DNA of 64,000 nucleotides from Epiperipatus broadwayi (lineage: Eukaryota > Onychophora > Udeonychophora > Euonychophora > Peripatidae), in the NCBI GenBank assembly GCA_028023455.1, contig JAQFVV010006475.1, positions 618,001 through 682,000 on the forward strand, in the 5' to 3' direction. The notes under the pieces were generated by a model. The model was not told the DNA's origin, did not search any database, and worked only from the letters and a program-made list of their open reading frames with translations. Position numbers and translations under genes: made by a program. Shown here piece after piece: positions 1 to 10,669 of the stretch (position 1 is its first letter; every line of letters begins with the position of its first letter).

Positions 1-2209
1 TCTTTTGGTTTTCAATCTGAAAAATCTACTGAAGCTCTTGCTGAGGACTCATATTAAGAATTTCTAGAATCAGCTGAAAATTATTCTTTAAAAAAAAAAG
101 AAATTCATTTTGTTGAATTCCTGCTTGCTGCCTTTTCATTGTGGCTTTAGATTATTTGCTCTACATGGATTCAAATCCAGAACTTTGTTACTCGACAGAA
201 ATGCTGGGGTAATTTACTTTGCCTTCACTCTCCCGTCTCTGGGACTGGAGTCGTAAAGATATGAGCCAGCTGAAGAAGCAAGAAAAATGCCTGACAAATA
301 TCTACCCTGTAGTAATTTAATTCTTTCTATGGGAATATGAAACAAAAGAAAGGAACTGCCATGCAACATTTCTTAATATAATAAAAAAAAACTGCCATGC
401 AACATCAATCGAACCCATCTTGACACACACACTCTAGTTGCCGGTAACTATCCTCTTATTTGAAATGTGTTTGTCTTTTCTCAAAGTAACTCTAGAGATA
501 TGTTGTTGTTTTTTTATTTAAACATTTTGTAAATTGTTTTTTTTTTTAATATTGTAATTGGTATTGGGCTTAGTATGTGTAATGTTGATGAATCTTCTTA
601 AGCTGGATGAAAATGCCTCACTAAACTTGGTCGCCATTATACACTTATAATTAAGCATTTCATTTTATGTATATGTTTTAAAGACAAAAAGAAAAAAGAA
701 ACAAAAACACAGAAAGTGCAAATTCTCCCCCCTCCCTTTTGATTAATAATGCAGTGTTACCTATTAAGTTCTAGTTAGTTGTTATAGGACTTGAGATTTA
801 ATGATTAAAGATTTGATTTAGTTTTCTTTTGTTAAAAAAAAAAAGAGAGGCCCTTACAGTTACTTTGCCCATATATATTTCTTTTTTAAAAAAATTCAAA
901 AAAGGTTACAAACATATATGTGTATTTTTTTAAGAATGTAAAATAACAAAACTTTCTTTTTTCATCTAGCTGTAAAAGAGAGAGTACAGTTGCCCGTATT
1001 TCTCGATATTAAAGTTATAGCAAAAGGATTTGTATTAACTCTGTGGTGGGCTGGCTGAACATTAACTAATTTTTCTAACATGTCCGCCCCTTTGCATGAG
1101 TGATTTAATTGTATTGCAAAATAAAATAACAATTATTTTATAAGGGATTTTTTTTTTGGGTTGGACTTTCATAATGTTCTGTATATGTTTACCTAAGGTT
1201 TTTCTCTTAAATTTAAAGGTCGCTGGACCATATATATATTATGTTGCGTACTGGAAGATCTGTGGGCAAGTCTGCACAGTTCAGCGCTTTCCTCACCAAT
1301 TTTATATAAGCTAACATACCCACCCCAGGATCGCAATGAAGATTAATATAAATTGGATCTCCTCTCTTTCATATATATACAACTGGACATAAGCAACAAA
1401 ACTCCATGCCTGAATTCGGATCACGTGGTTAGCGAACGAATTCTATTTCTCTAACTCAGTTTAGAAGTGGAGAGCTATCCAGTCTAGTGTTAGCTTCTTG
1501 GTGGCCATTTGCATCTCAGGACTCATCATTCCCCACAATATTCTGTCATCTTAGTCTGCAATATTTTATATTTATATTTATTTCAAAAACTTTCTCTGCA
1601 AAATATTATTGAAGTGTCTAAATCAAGACTGAAAATATTCAAAGATGGGGGGGGGGGTAAGTATTGAATTTTGTTAGTAGCATAGGACGGTATTTTCAAT
1701 GCTTTCCTAAAAATATGTTAGTTAATTTGGCTGGCTATCCGAATCATGTGCTCTCACCATAGTGTTAATTATGTCTGTCTCTCTCTTTCAATCATGTAAC
1801 CTGTCCAATGGCTAGAAATGTTCCCAACTTATAATGTGAAGTCATTTTTTTAAAGGGTCTTTCTTTCATATCTGGATATAGTTGCAGGGAATTAGCCTGC
1901 AGCTCTATTAATCAATTCGTTGTACTCTGCAAATGTAAAATAATAAAGTTTTTTTTTGTCTTTCATTCACTATTATTAAAACTCTGTAGCATTGTTTTCT
2001 TCAGTAAACCTGATCAATATATACATGTTCAAATTCCTCCTTAGAGTCTTGTCTCTCCTTGACCACCGGGCATACATTAAGAATAAATTCTAGTGAGGTT
2101 TGAGGAGTAAGTCACTTAGTAGCAATCTGGAGGAGTAGGTGAGGTTCGAACCCCCTCTACCTGCATCTCTAGGTTAGGTTAAAGCAGCTCTACTTTTCAT
2201 ACCATTACA
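1..2209 (+). mobile_element. 5' LTR of Gypsy-type element G1 (cut by window start)
   Basis: Position 1 aligns with about 5605, and the match continues to ACCATTACA at 2201-2209, so this is the same unit as 5531-7785. About 74 bp of its 5' end, including the TATA box, lie outside the window. A polyadenylation signal AATAAA at 1942-1947 is followed by a T-rich stretch, as expected near an R/U5 junction. The two copies differ by scattered substitutions and small indels; the 3' copy carries about 45 extra bases near 6843-6893. A GGTTCGAACC motif at 2143-2152 resembles a tRNA B box. No coding capacity was seen. The paired copies flanking gag and protease make LTR identity firm; the family name is inferred. 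Confidence 0.85.
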
Positions 2210-2228
2210 GTTTTTTTTTTGTATAATC

Positions 2229-2246
2229 TGGCATCCCAAGTGTGGC
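2229..2246 (+). other. candidate primer binding site of G1
   Basis: TGGCATCCCAAGTGTGGC starts 19 nt after the LTR end and resembles a worn tRNA-Lys primer site (compare the clean site of G2 at 49145-49162). In both elements a G plus T-run precedes the site by a similar distance, which supports the call although several positions mismatch. Confidence 0.45.
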
Positions 2247-2869
2247 CTTACTGTTTAGAGATAGACCCTGAGATATAATAATAGGAATTTCATGATTAGA
2301 AGAAATTTTTTTTTTTTTTTTTGTAAATAAATATAGTGAATGACAGAAGTTTATATATTTTTCTTTTGCACTTTCTGTGTTTTCTATCAGTTGTAAAGTT
2401 TACAATATGTGAAATCAATCAGTTCGGTTGAAAATTAAAACCAAATCAGATATTAATGTATTTTTCTTTTTTTTTGCTAGGAAGGGAGACAGAGTGATCA
2501 AACAAGGAGCAGAGAAAAGGTGGGCTCAAGTAGAGTTTTTACCCCCCCTCCCCAGCAGTAGTAATCATATTTCATTGAAGTGTATATCAAATACACATAA
2601 TTATAGTCACATACAACATACAGAACAGGGTAGTAAATAAATAAATAAACACAAATCTGGCAGGAACTATGGATAGGATAAGAGATAGATAGAAAGCTGG
2701 CAGGTTAAAAAAGGATGACAGTTGCAGGGATGGTTGGGAGAGTGAAGCAAATTTTTTTTTTGAAAAGCAAAAGTAGAAAAATAAAAGAAATTTTAAGGAT
2801 AGTATTAGTACAAAGACTAAAAAATAACAGTAAATCAAATTTTTTTTTATCTATTCGTATTTCTCTAGT

Positions 2870-3113
2870 AAATATGTATTGCCCAGAAGGAGACATAGAT
2901 TCACCGGAACCACAATGGGTACGAAAATTGATGGAAACTGTGTTAAAAAAAGTAGAAGAATGCAAAGAAGAATGTAGACAATATAGAGTAGAAATCAACA
3001 GGATGAAAGAAGAGAGAAACAATGAAGCAAAAACAACACAAGAGAATCAGCCAAGAATTGAGAGTCTTCAAAATGTGAATAAAGTACTCAATGTGAAAAT
3101 AAAGAAAGCATAA
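2870..3113 (+). pseudogene. gag: G1 gag, N-terminal coiled-coil part
   Basis: The reading frame from the Met codon at about 2877 (starting MYCPEGDIDSPEP) gives a highly charged Lys/Glu-rich segment of about 78 residues, predicted by eye to be coiled coil, ending in a stop at 3111-3113. A longer open stretch back to 2715 starts in low-complexity sequence and is less convincing. The capsid-like segment follows immediately after the stop, so the original gag was probably one protein now broken. An N-terminal coiled coil before the capsid also occurs in G3 (15132 onward and 17199 onward). The family function is assembly of the retrotransposon particle in the cytoplasm. No single diagnostic motif lies in this part; the call rests on position. 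Confidence 0.55.
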
Positions 3114-3118
3114 AAGTC

Positions 3119-3517
3119 ATGGGAAGAACAGACAACCCAATGCTGGCAAGATTTATCCACATCAAAACCTTTCAGGGTGACATAGGAGAAAGCCCCATGG
3201 CACACTTGCAAAGTTTACAAGAGCTGTTCATGTTCCAGCAACTCAGAGAAGCTGAAAAGTTATCAGTTGCAGTTAACCATTTACATGGATCTGCACAGGA
3301 TTGGTGGGATTGCATGAGTAAAAAACCAGTAACATTCACAGATTACCACATTGCCTTACTTAAAAGTTTTTGGAGTGAGGAGAGGCAAGATGGAATAATG
3401 CACTGTATACCTCAAGAAAAGTACTGTACTTCAAAAGGAGAAACTCACACCCAGTTTTTTCTGCGCCAAGTATCTTTGTTAAAATCATTGACTGCTTTCC
3501 ATTTATTGGAGGGGTAG
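3119..3517 (+). pseudogene. gag: G1 gag, capsid-like domain
   Basis: This 132-residue frame has the hallmark layout of retrotransposon gag capsids: an F-x-G-x5-P-M-x-HLQSLQEL start, then HGSAQDWWD near residues 56-64, then a following FTDYHIALLKSFW segment. The frame ends at a stop at 3515-3517. Sequence to 3821 retains coding-like scraps in shifting frames, including stops, so the gene is decayed. No CCHC zinc knuckle was found downstream. The product would form the particle that packages element RNA. Continuous position between the coiled coil and the protease supports a normal gag-pro order. Confidence 0.75.
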
Positions 3518-3821
3518 ATTATTCAGACAATAAGGTACAATGTGTCTCTCCTCATACAACAGTTGATGCTGGGCTGCTGCAACTGTGGAATTGATGAGAT
3601 GTAGAGTTACTAACTGCTATAGATTTTGGCAACCTAAATAATGAGCACAGAGAAAAAGAAAAAAGAATTGACACACCCAAAATACAAATGGCTGTTGTCA
3701 GAAACTGCTATGATGATGATCAAAACACACAACAATTTAAGAAAGATACGGGTCCTATAATTTATACACCCTAGATAGAACTCCAGGATGAAACAGAAGA
3801 AAGTATGGGGAAAATGAAAGA

Positions 3822-4241
3822 GTGGCATCAGCATTCATGTGCAAACTGGAAGATGATCACAGACCACCATACTTGGAGTGCCCTACAATTAAAGCACTGT
3901 TAGTAGATGTCCCAATTACAGCTTTAATAGACACTGGCAGTCAAGTGTCACTGGTGTCAAAAGAATGGTGGGATGCAACAGTAGGAACTCATGTACTACC
4001 TATCTCACCAAGAAAATCTTATGCTATCTTAGCAAATGGAGAAAAAGCCAATATAGGAACACATTGTTTGGGACTGGATATTAAGATAGGAGCAACAAAT
4101 GTAAAACATATATTTCAGATAATGCCAGGCCTGATTTATGATGTATTGTTAGGGTCGGATTTTTTAGAGAGTCATGACTCAGGAATAAACTATAGGGAAA
4201 ATAAGTTTACATTTTACACAAAGTTAGATTTTTACAAATAG
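3822..4241 (+). pseudogene. pro: G1 retropepsin-type aspartic protease
   Basis: The 139-residue frame contains the retropepsin active-site motif ALIDTGSQVSLV (residues about 34-45) with the catalytic Asp intact. The C-terminal YDVLLGSDFLESH segment (about residues 108-120) matches the second conserved block of Gypsy-type proteases. The enzyme cleaves Gag and Pol polyproteins and works as a dimer. The Met at 3822 is only the first one in frame; in such elements protease is normally made as part of a Gag-Pol fusion, so a true start here is unlikely. This is the best preserved domain of G1. It is followed by a stop at 4239-4241 and by no reverse transcriptase. Confidence 0.85.
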
Positions 4242-4790
4242 AAAACCCAAGAGACGACCAATGTAAGCTGCATACCGGAACCAACTAATCTTGAACTAAC
4301 AGAAAATGAAACAAAAGGCCAGATGGAATTAGAGGTAGAAGAACAGAGCACGCCTTACCTTGCTTTCAAGTGTTTTACTCATCAATTTACCAATCACGAG
4401 ATATTTCCAAAATGCACCACGGCAGGTCAGGTAAAACAAACAATTTTATAAAGTGGCAGCACAGTTCTAGGGTTGAAGCCACATTTACACATACCAAAAT
4501 CACTGACCAAGGGATCTAATCATGAGCTAGTTTCATCATCAGAACACATAAACAGAGGAAAACAACCAGATAATAGAGCACCAGTAATAAGGAATTTCAA
4601 CTTGACTTCTAGGAAAAGAATTGAGAGAAGACAAGGTAATAAAGTTGGCACAGCTCAGAGAGCTAATAACAAGGCCCAGAGAGGAAGGTCCACTGAAAAA
4701 AAATTGTTTAAATAGAGTGCTCCATTCAAAACTAAATTTTTTTTTACAAGAGCCCCAACGTATTTGACCATGGCCCATTACATGGACAAT
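4242..4790 (+). pseudogene. G1 post-protease spacer, decayed
   Basis: Coding-like stretches continue in broken frames. One holds an acidic segment followed by VLGLKPHLHIPKSL, and an 80-residue basic frame at 4473-4715 is rich in Arg, Lys, Asn and Gln. In Gypsy elements a linker joins protease to RT at this place. No RT motif (FDL, Y-x-DD) was found before the 3' LTR, so pol appears to have been deleted. I do not recognise a domain here. Confidence 0.4.
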
Positions 4791-4794
4791 GAAA

Positions 4795-5035
4795 TCATAT
4801 TATAAGCTTTCAGTTTTTTTTTTTGGTGTGTATGTTTTTGTATATATTGACATTGTTATAATATATTAATCAGTATTATTATATACTTTCACTTTATTTT
4901 AATATATATATAATCCATATATCAGTATTATGATAAACTTTCAGTTTTTTTTTTGTTAATATTATCTATTTATCAGTATTATTATAAACTTTCAATTTTT
5001 TTTTTAATATAATGTATATATCAGTATTATCTTAT
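4795..5035 (+). repeat. minisatellite in G1 interior, unit about 50-65 bp
   Basis: The phrase ATATCAGTATTATTATAAACTTTCA followed by a T-run recurs about four times (near 4798, 4868, 4919, 4972) with a partial copy near 5019. It lies where RT and integrase would be expected. A hairpin at 5224-5270 (arms CATTCACTGTGG and CCACAGTGAATG) follows. Confidence 0.7.
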
Positions 5036-5223
5036 GTAAATACATAAATATTCTGTGTAATAGGAGTGCTCCTTCCAGATCACTCTGTTTCACTCTGCAA
5101 AACCATAGCTTTAGTCATTTTTTTTACTTGTTTTTTTTTAATGGGTTTTAGGAATATGAAGTTTATTTTGAGCAATATGAAGTTGTGCATATATATATAC
5201 AATGATATATATGCTGGCTTCAC

Positions 5224-5270
5224 CATTCACTGTGGACTAACTAAGACCCTAAGTCCAACCACAGTGAATG
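5224..5270. other. hairpin with 12-bp perfect arms
   Basis: Arms CATTCACTGTGG (5224-5235) and CCACAGTGAATG (5259-5270) are perfect complements around a 23-nt loop. It lies in the non-coding 3' part of the G1 interior. Function unknown. Confidence 0.7.
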
Positions 5271-5518
5271 TATGTTTTTCTCAAACTTAAAGAATGACCT
5301 GCATCAACAGTTTTCTATTATTTTAAGGGAAATTATTTTAAGAGTGGGAAAAAGTTAATGAAATAAAATATAAAAAAATAAGAGAATTTTTTTAAAATTT
5401 TTCTTTAATTTTAAAATATGATGGCAGAAAGAGATAAGATAAATTTTCGTAATTAAACATAACCCATTAAAGAATGCAATTATTTTATGAAAGATTTTAA
5501 TTAAAAGAAAATAGATAA

Positions 5519-5530
5519 CAGGGAAAAATT
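5519..5530 (+). other. candidate polypurine tract of G1
   Basis: CAGGGAAAAATT immediately precedes the TGAAAC start of the 3' LTR. The G2 element has GGGAAAA directly before its TGAAGC start, so the arrangement is shared. Confidence 0.6.
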
Positions 5531-7785
5531 TGAAACAATAGGCTACTAATAAGTAGTTTAATTAAAAACACAATTGGGGAAAAGTGGTATAAATAAAGAA
5601 CTTTTCTTTTGTTCTTCAATCTGAAAAATCTACTGAAGCTCTTGCTAAGGACTCTTATATTAAGAATTTCTAGAATCGGCTGAAAATTATTCTTTAAAAA
5701 AAAGAAATTCATTTTGTTTGAATTCCTGCTTGCTGCCTTTTCATTGTCGCTGTAGATTATTTGCTCTACATGGATTCAAATCCAGAACTTTGTTACTCTA
5801 CAGAAATGCTGGGGTAGTTTACTTTGCCTTCACTCTCCAGTCTCTGGGACTGGAGTCGTAAAGATGTGAGCCAGCTGAAGAACCAAAAAAAATGTCTAAC
5901 AAATACCTACCCTGTAGTAATTTAATTCTTTCTATGGAAATATGAATCAAAAAAAAGGAACTGCCATGCAACATCAATGGAACCCATCTTGAAACACACA
6001 CTCTAGTTACTGGTAACTATCCTCTTATTTGAAATGTGTTTGTCTTTTCTCAAAGTAAATCTAGATATATGTTGTTGTTTTTTTTTTTATTTAAACATTT
6101 TGTAAATTGTTTTTTTTTTTATTAAATATTGTAATTGGTATTGGGCTTAATACGTATAATGGCGATGAATCTTCTTAAGCTGGATGAAAATGCCTCACTA
6201 AACTTGGTCGCCATTATACACTTATAATTAAGCATTTCATTTTATGTATATGTTTTAAAGACAAAAAAAAAAAGAAACAAAAATGCAGAAAGCGCAATTC
6301 TCTCTCCTCCCCTTTGATTAATAATGCAGTGTTACCTATTAAGTTCTAGTTAGTTATTATAGGACTTGAGATTTAATGATTAAAGATTTGATTTAGTTTT
6401 CTTTTGTTAAAAAAAAAGAGAGGCTTTTATATTTCTTTTGCCATATATATTTCTTCTTAATTCAATTCAAAAAAGGTTACAAACATATATATGTATTTTT
6501 TAAGAATGTAAAATAACAAAACTTTCATTTTTCATCTAGCTGTAAAAGAGAGAGTACAGTTGCCCGTATTTCTCGATATTAAAGTTATAGCAAAAGGATT
6601 TGTATTAATCCTGTGGTGGGCTGGCTGAACATTAACTAATTTTTCTAACATGTCCGCCCCTTTGCATAAGTGATTTAATTGTATTGCAAAATAAAATAAC
6701 CATTATTTTATAAGGGATTTTTTTTTTTGGTTGGACTTTCATAATGTTTTGTATATGTTTACCTAAGGTTTTTCTTTTAAATTTAAAGGTCGTTGGACCA
6801 TATTTATATTATATTGTGTACTGGGTGATCTGTGGGCATGTCTGCACATTTTTTACCAAGTCTACTAGCTAACAACCCCTCGAAAAGATACTGCACATTT
6901 CGGCGCTTTCCTCACCAAGTTTACATAAGCTAACATACCCACCTCAGGATCGCAATGAAGATTAATAAAAATTGGATCTCCTCTCTTTCATATATATAGA
7001 ACTGGACATAAGCAACAAAACTCCATGCCTGAATTCGGATTACACGGTTAGCGAACAAATTCCATTTCTCTTACTCAGTTTAGAAGTGGAGAGCTATCCA
7101 ATCTCATGTTAGCTTCTTGGTGGCCATTTACATCTCAGGGCCTATCATTCTCCACAATATCTTAGTCTGCAATGTTTTATATTTATATTTATTTCAAAAA
7201 CTTTCTCTTCAGAATATTATTGAAGTAGCATAGCCACTATTGAATTTTTTGTTAGTAGCATAGGATGGTATTTTCAATGCTTTCCTAAAAATATGTTAGT
7301 TAGTTTGGCTGGCTATCTGAATCATGTACTCCCATCTTAGTGTTAATTATGTCTGTCTCTCTCTTTCAATCATGTAACCTGTTTAATGGCTAGAAATGTT
7401 CCCAACTTATAATGTGAAGTCATTTTTAAAGAGTCTTTCTTTTATATCTGGATATAGTTGCAGGGAATTAGCCTGCAGCTCAATTAATCAATTTGTTGTA
7501 CTCTGCAAGTGTAAAATAATAAAGTTTTTCTTTTTTCTTTCATTCACTATTATTAAAACTTTGTAGCATTGTTTTCTTTAGTAAACCTGATTAATATATA
7601 CATGTTCAAATTTCTCCTTAGAGTCTTGTCTCTCGTTGACCACCGGACATACATTAAGAATAAATTCTAGTGAGGTTTGAGGAGTAACTTGTTTAGTAGT
7701 AATCTGGAGGAGTAGGTGAAGTTCGAACCCCTCTACCTGCACCTCTAGGTTAGGTTAAAGCAGCTCTACTTTTCTTACCATTACA
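5531..7785 (+). mobile_element. 3' LTR of Gypsy-type element G1
   Basis: This 2255-bp LTR starts TGAAACAATAGG and ends ACCATTACA, and matches 1-2209 over nearly its full length. The start includes a weak hairpin (CTACT/AGTAG) comparable to the stronger terminal hairpins in G2, LTR-B and LTR-C. A TATA box (TATAAATA, 5588-5595) marks a probable RNA start, and AATAAA at 7518-7523 is the likely polyadenylation signal. Bases to the right are ATATAT; the left target flank lies outside the window, so the duplication cannot be tested. An alternative start at TGGTATAAATA (5585) was considered, but the TGAAAC start with its polypurine tract agrees with the rest of the family. Confidence 0.85.
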
Positions 7786-8167
7786 ATATATACATGATTA
7801 ATGTTTGCTTCCAAGTATTAAATTAAATATCACAATGAACTTTCTCTTGTTTAACGAGAAATAAAAACCACATTAAGGAAATCCTTCCTATCTATTTATA
7901 TAGATCAACAATGAGTTATCTATAAATGTGTTGTACATCACAAATTGTGATGACCTAATATCAAGCCAATCACTAAGCAACCAAGTATAAGAGATAAAAA
8001 TAGAATTCTATTATGTAATTTTATTTTTTAACTACAGTCAATATAATACACAGAACAATAGACAGCTATAGCACTGGAAAAGGAAATGAAAATGCCAGTA
8101 TATTAAACACTGGAAACTAAGCAGGTCATAAAAACAAACCCAGTTCATTTCCGTCATCTTTGTTATT
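7786..8167. other. AT-rich sequence, nothing recognised
   Basis: No convincing ORF, repeat or RNA gene was seen between the G1 LTR and the tandem duplication. Confidence 0.6.
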
Positions 8168-8580
8168 TTTCAAATGGTACAAGAACTGTACAAAGTCAAC
8201 TTTTAAAGATTGAATGTTCAAATTCAAGAAAAGATGGATGACTTGTTCAAACATTCCAGATTATCTGTATAATCTTCATAACACAAAATTATAAGAAATT
8301 ACAACCGACATTTAAACAGAGAAAAGTTTGATAAATTCATACGGTTTGACAAAATAATTTAATTGATTTAGTCTTCAAATGATACAAGAACTGTACAAAG
8401 CCAAGTTTTAAAGATTCAATGTTCAAATCCAAGAAAAGATGGATGACTTGTTCAAACATTCCAGATTATCTGTATAATCTTCATAGCACAAAATTATAAG
8501 AAATTACAACTGACATTTAAACAGAGAAATGTTTCATAAATTCATACAGTTTGACAAAATAACTTAATTGATTTTAAATT
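8168..8580. repeat. two-copy tandem duplication, period about 206 bp
   Basis: The phrase ATACAAGAACTGTACAAAG near 8377 repeats that near 8172 (one base different). The match continues through AAGATGGATGACTTGTTC and TCTGTATAATCTTCATA, ending in TTAATTGATTT in both units. Units differ by a handful of substitutions. No coding frame is conserved. Confidence 0.85.
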
Positions 8581-9154
8581 GAAATTTAAAAATAAAAACC
8601 ACCATTATTTGAACACAGATGAAAAAGAAGTAAAATATCACCAGCATATATATAAAATGGTGAAGTAACTTTTTTATTATATAAGCCATTAAACGCCAAC
8701 TAGTAAATAAAGAAAAGTAAATCTATTATGAACTGCAGTGCAATGTATTCTGGCTAAATTTATATTGCCATAGGGCTGGATTGCTACAGTTCTACCATAG
8801 ACTATTTAATCTATTTGCCTATATAAAGCCTAAAGAAACATCCAATGTCTTACACTAAGTATCTAAATGGATCCAGAAGGGAAGTAGCTGCGGAAAATCA
8901 AAACATCATATCAAGCATGTTGCTGAGGAATTTAATGGGTGATGAATAACTTACTGAGGAAGGATGTTCCAAAGAGGGATAGACTGTATCCATAAGAGAC
9001 ATTAACCAAGATGAACTAATGAACATTTTGATATATTATATATTATTTTTTTTATATTTTGTAAAAATTTGTTTTGTTTTATCTCCATATTTGATAACAT
9101 GGAAGAGTCCATTACACTTAAAAGCAAGAAAGGGTTCTCGTAGAATAGCTGCTA
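8581..9154. other. AT-rich sequence, nothing recognised
   Basis: No ORF over about 60 codons, repeat or RNA gene was seen. It ends at the terminal inverted repeat of the next element. Confidence 0.5.
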
Positions 9155-9514
9155 AATCCCACTCGATGGCACACTTTTCACGCTAAAATTATAAAATATG
9201 ATCATTCACGGGCCGTTAATTATAATCATTTTGATGTGTTTTTTGTAATGCGAAAATAAAAACAAAAAGAAAATCGTCTTTTTTAAATATTACTTAATTT
9301 TAAATATTATTTTTTTATTAACGTATACAAATTAAATGATAATAATAAATGTAAAATAAAATAAACAAATTACAATTTGATTAGTCTTTTTTAGTTTTCT
9401 TTTTATTAGAAAAAATCAATTTTCTATCGGAGATTTTTTCTATCGAAGATTTTGTTTACCGCTAGTTTTTATTTCAAATAGAATGATAACTAAAAGTAAA
9501 ACTTGTTACGTTTA

Positions 9515-9683
9515 CGTTTAGGGTTAGGATTAGGGTTAGCTTTAGGGTTAGGATTAGAGTTAGTTTAGGATTAGCTATAGGGTTAGCTTTAGGGTTAGTT
9601 TTAGGGTTAGTTTAGGGTTAGTTTTAGGGTTAGCTTTAGGGTTAGCTTTAGAGTTAGTTTTAGGGTTAGGTTTACGGTTAAAA
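9515..9683. repeat. telomere-like TTAGGG/TTAGCTTTAGGG array, copy 1
   Basis: GGGTTAG units alternate irregularly with GCTTTAGGG and GTTTTAGGG spacers, beginning after ACGTTTACG and ending in AGGTTTACGGTTAAAATA. It is imperfect and lies inside a TIR element, so it is an interstitial minisatellite and not a chromosome end. Confidence 0.85.
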
Positions 9684-9759
9684 TAAAAAATATCAAAATT
9701 GTATTTTTGTAAATATTTTTTTTTTTACTAACATCTATAAAATAAATGATAACTTGTTA

Positions 9760-9935
9760 CGTTTACGTTTAGGGTTAGGATTAGGGTTAGCTTTAGGTTA
9801 GGATTAGGGTTAGTTTTAGGATTAGCTATAGGGTTAGCTTTAGGGTTAGTTTTAGGGTTAGTTTTAGGGTTAGTTTAGGGTTAGTTTTAGGGTTAGCTTT
9901 AGAGTTAGTTTTAGGGTTAGGTTTACGGTTAAAAT
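9760..9935. repeat. telomere-like array, copy 2
   Basis: This is a second copy of the unit at 9515-9683. The same flanks occur on both sides (CTTGTTACGTTTACG before; AAAATATCAAAAT and ACTAACATCTATAAAATAAA after), at a period of about 249 bp. Copies differ in the exact order of spacers, as in tandem slippage or unequal exchange. Confidence 0.85.
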
Positions 9936-10669
9936 AAAAAATATCAAAATCGTATTTTTGTAAATATTTTTTTTTTTTACTAACATCTATAAAATAAATG
10001 ATAACAATAAACGTAAACTATATTCAACAAAGAATAACAGTAGTCAGAGAAAAGAAAGAAACTAAAACTTTTTTAAACAATGACAAATATATATATATAA
10101 AATGTTTATAATATATGCTTTTTATGACATTTAAAAAAACAGTGTACAATTAATTGTACTTTTCTTACTGGATATTTTTGTGTTAACACTTTTTTTAAAT
10201 TTCAAAAATATACACACTGTACAATCATAAAATGTCTCATGGAATGTTATGAACAGTGTGTTACTTGATTCGTTACCTAATTCCAAATAACTTTATTCAT
10301 ATATCTCATCAACATTTACTACTTAAAACTTCAATACACTACGGTGTAAAAAGTCTGTTAATTATTACTTTACAAAATCTGAACATTTCAATACTTAAAA
10401 TAAAAAAAAATCCAATGAAAACAACATTTCCATCAAATTCAAAAAAACACACCCTCTCCCCAAGTCATAATCATTTTATAAACTGTGCGAATTCGCAAAA
10501 TATATTTGCTGCGTAAAACATACATGCTGTACTGCAACGCGACATAGCGGCTTGCAATCTGTAGCACAACAAAAAGTTGTATTATAGAAAATGCAAGTTC
10601 GAAGGTGTCGGCCACGGAAACGGCATTTTTATGTGTTTTAGCGTGAAAACAGCGCCATCCAGTGGGATA

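Larger units (their letters stand above)
9156..10668. mobile_element. TIR DNA transposon, non-autonomous, carrying telomere-like arrays
   Basis: The left end (ATCCCACTCGATGGC, then TTTTCACGCTAAAA near 9174-9187) and the reverse complement of the right end (ATCCCACTGGATGGC, TTTTCACGCTAAAA) match over about 40 bp, giving an element of about 1.5 kb. The inside holds no transposase: the longest frames (10256-10516 plus, 10439-10729 minus) resemble no known protein. It does hold a roughly 249-bp unit present twice, each with a TTAGGG-like array. I could not identify a clear target duplication, so the superfamily is open. An inactive derivative mobilised by a related transposase is the likeliest reading. 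Confidence 0.65.

Noticed and set aside
2587-3022. minus-strand hydrophobic frames opposite G1 gag
   Set aside because: They are shadows of the Lys/Glu-rich gag frame on the plus strand.
5585-5600. alternative G1 LTR start at TGGTATAAATA after GGGGAAAAG
   Set aside because: It looks plausible alone, but the TGAAAC start at 5531 with its own purine tract agrees with the rest of the family and puts the TATA box inside the LTR.
9515-9935. chromosome end or telomere
   Set aside because: Arrays are imperfect, duplicated, internal to a TIR element and flanked by ordinary sequence on both sides.
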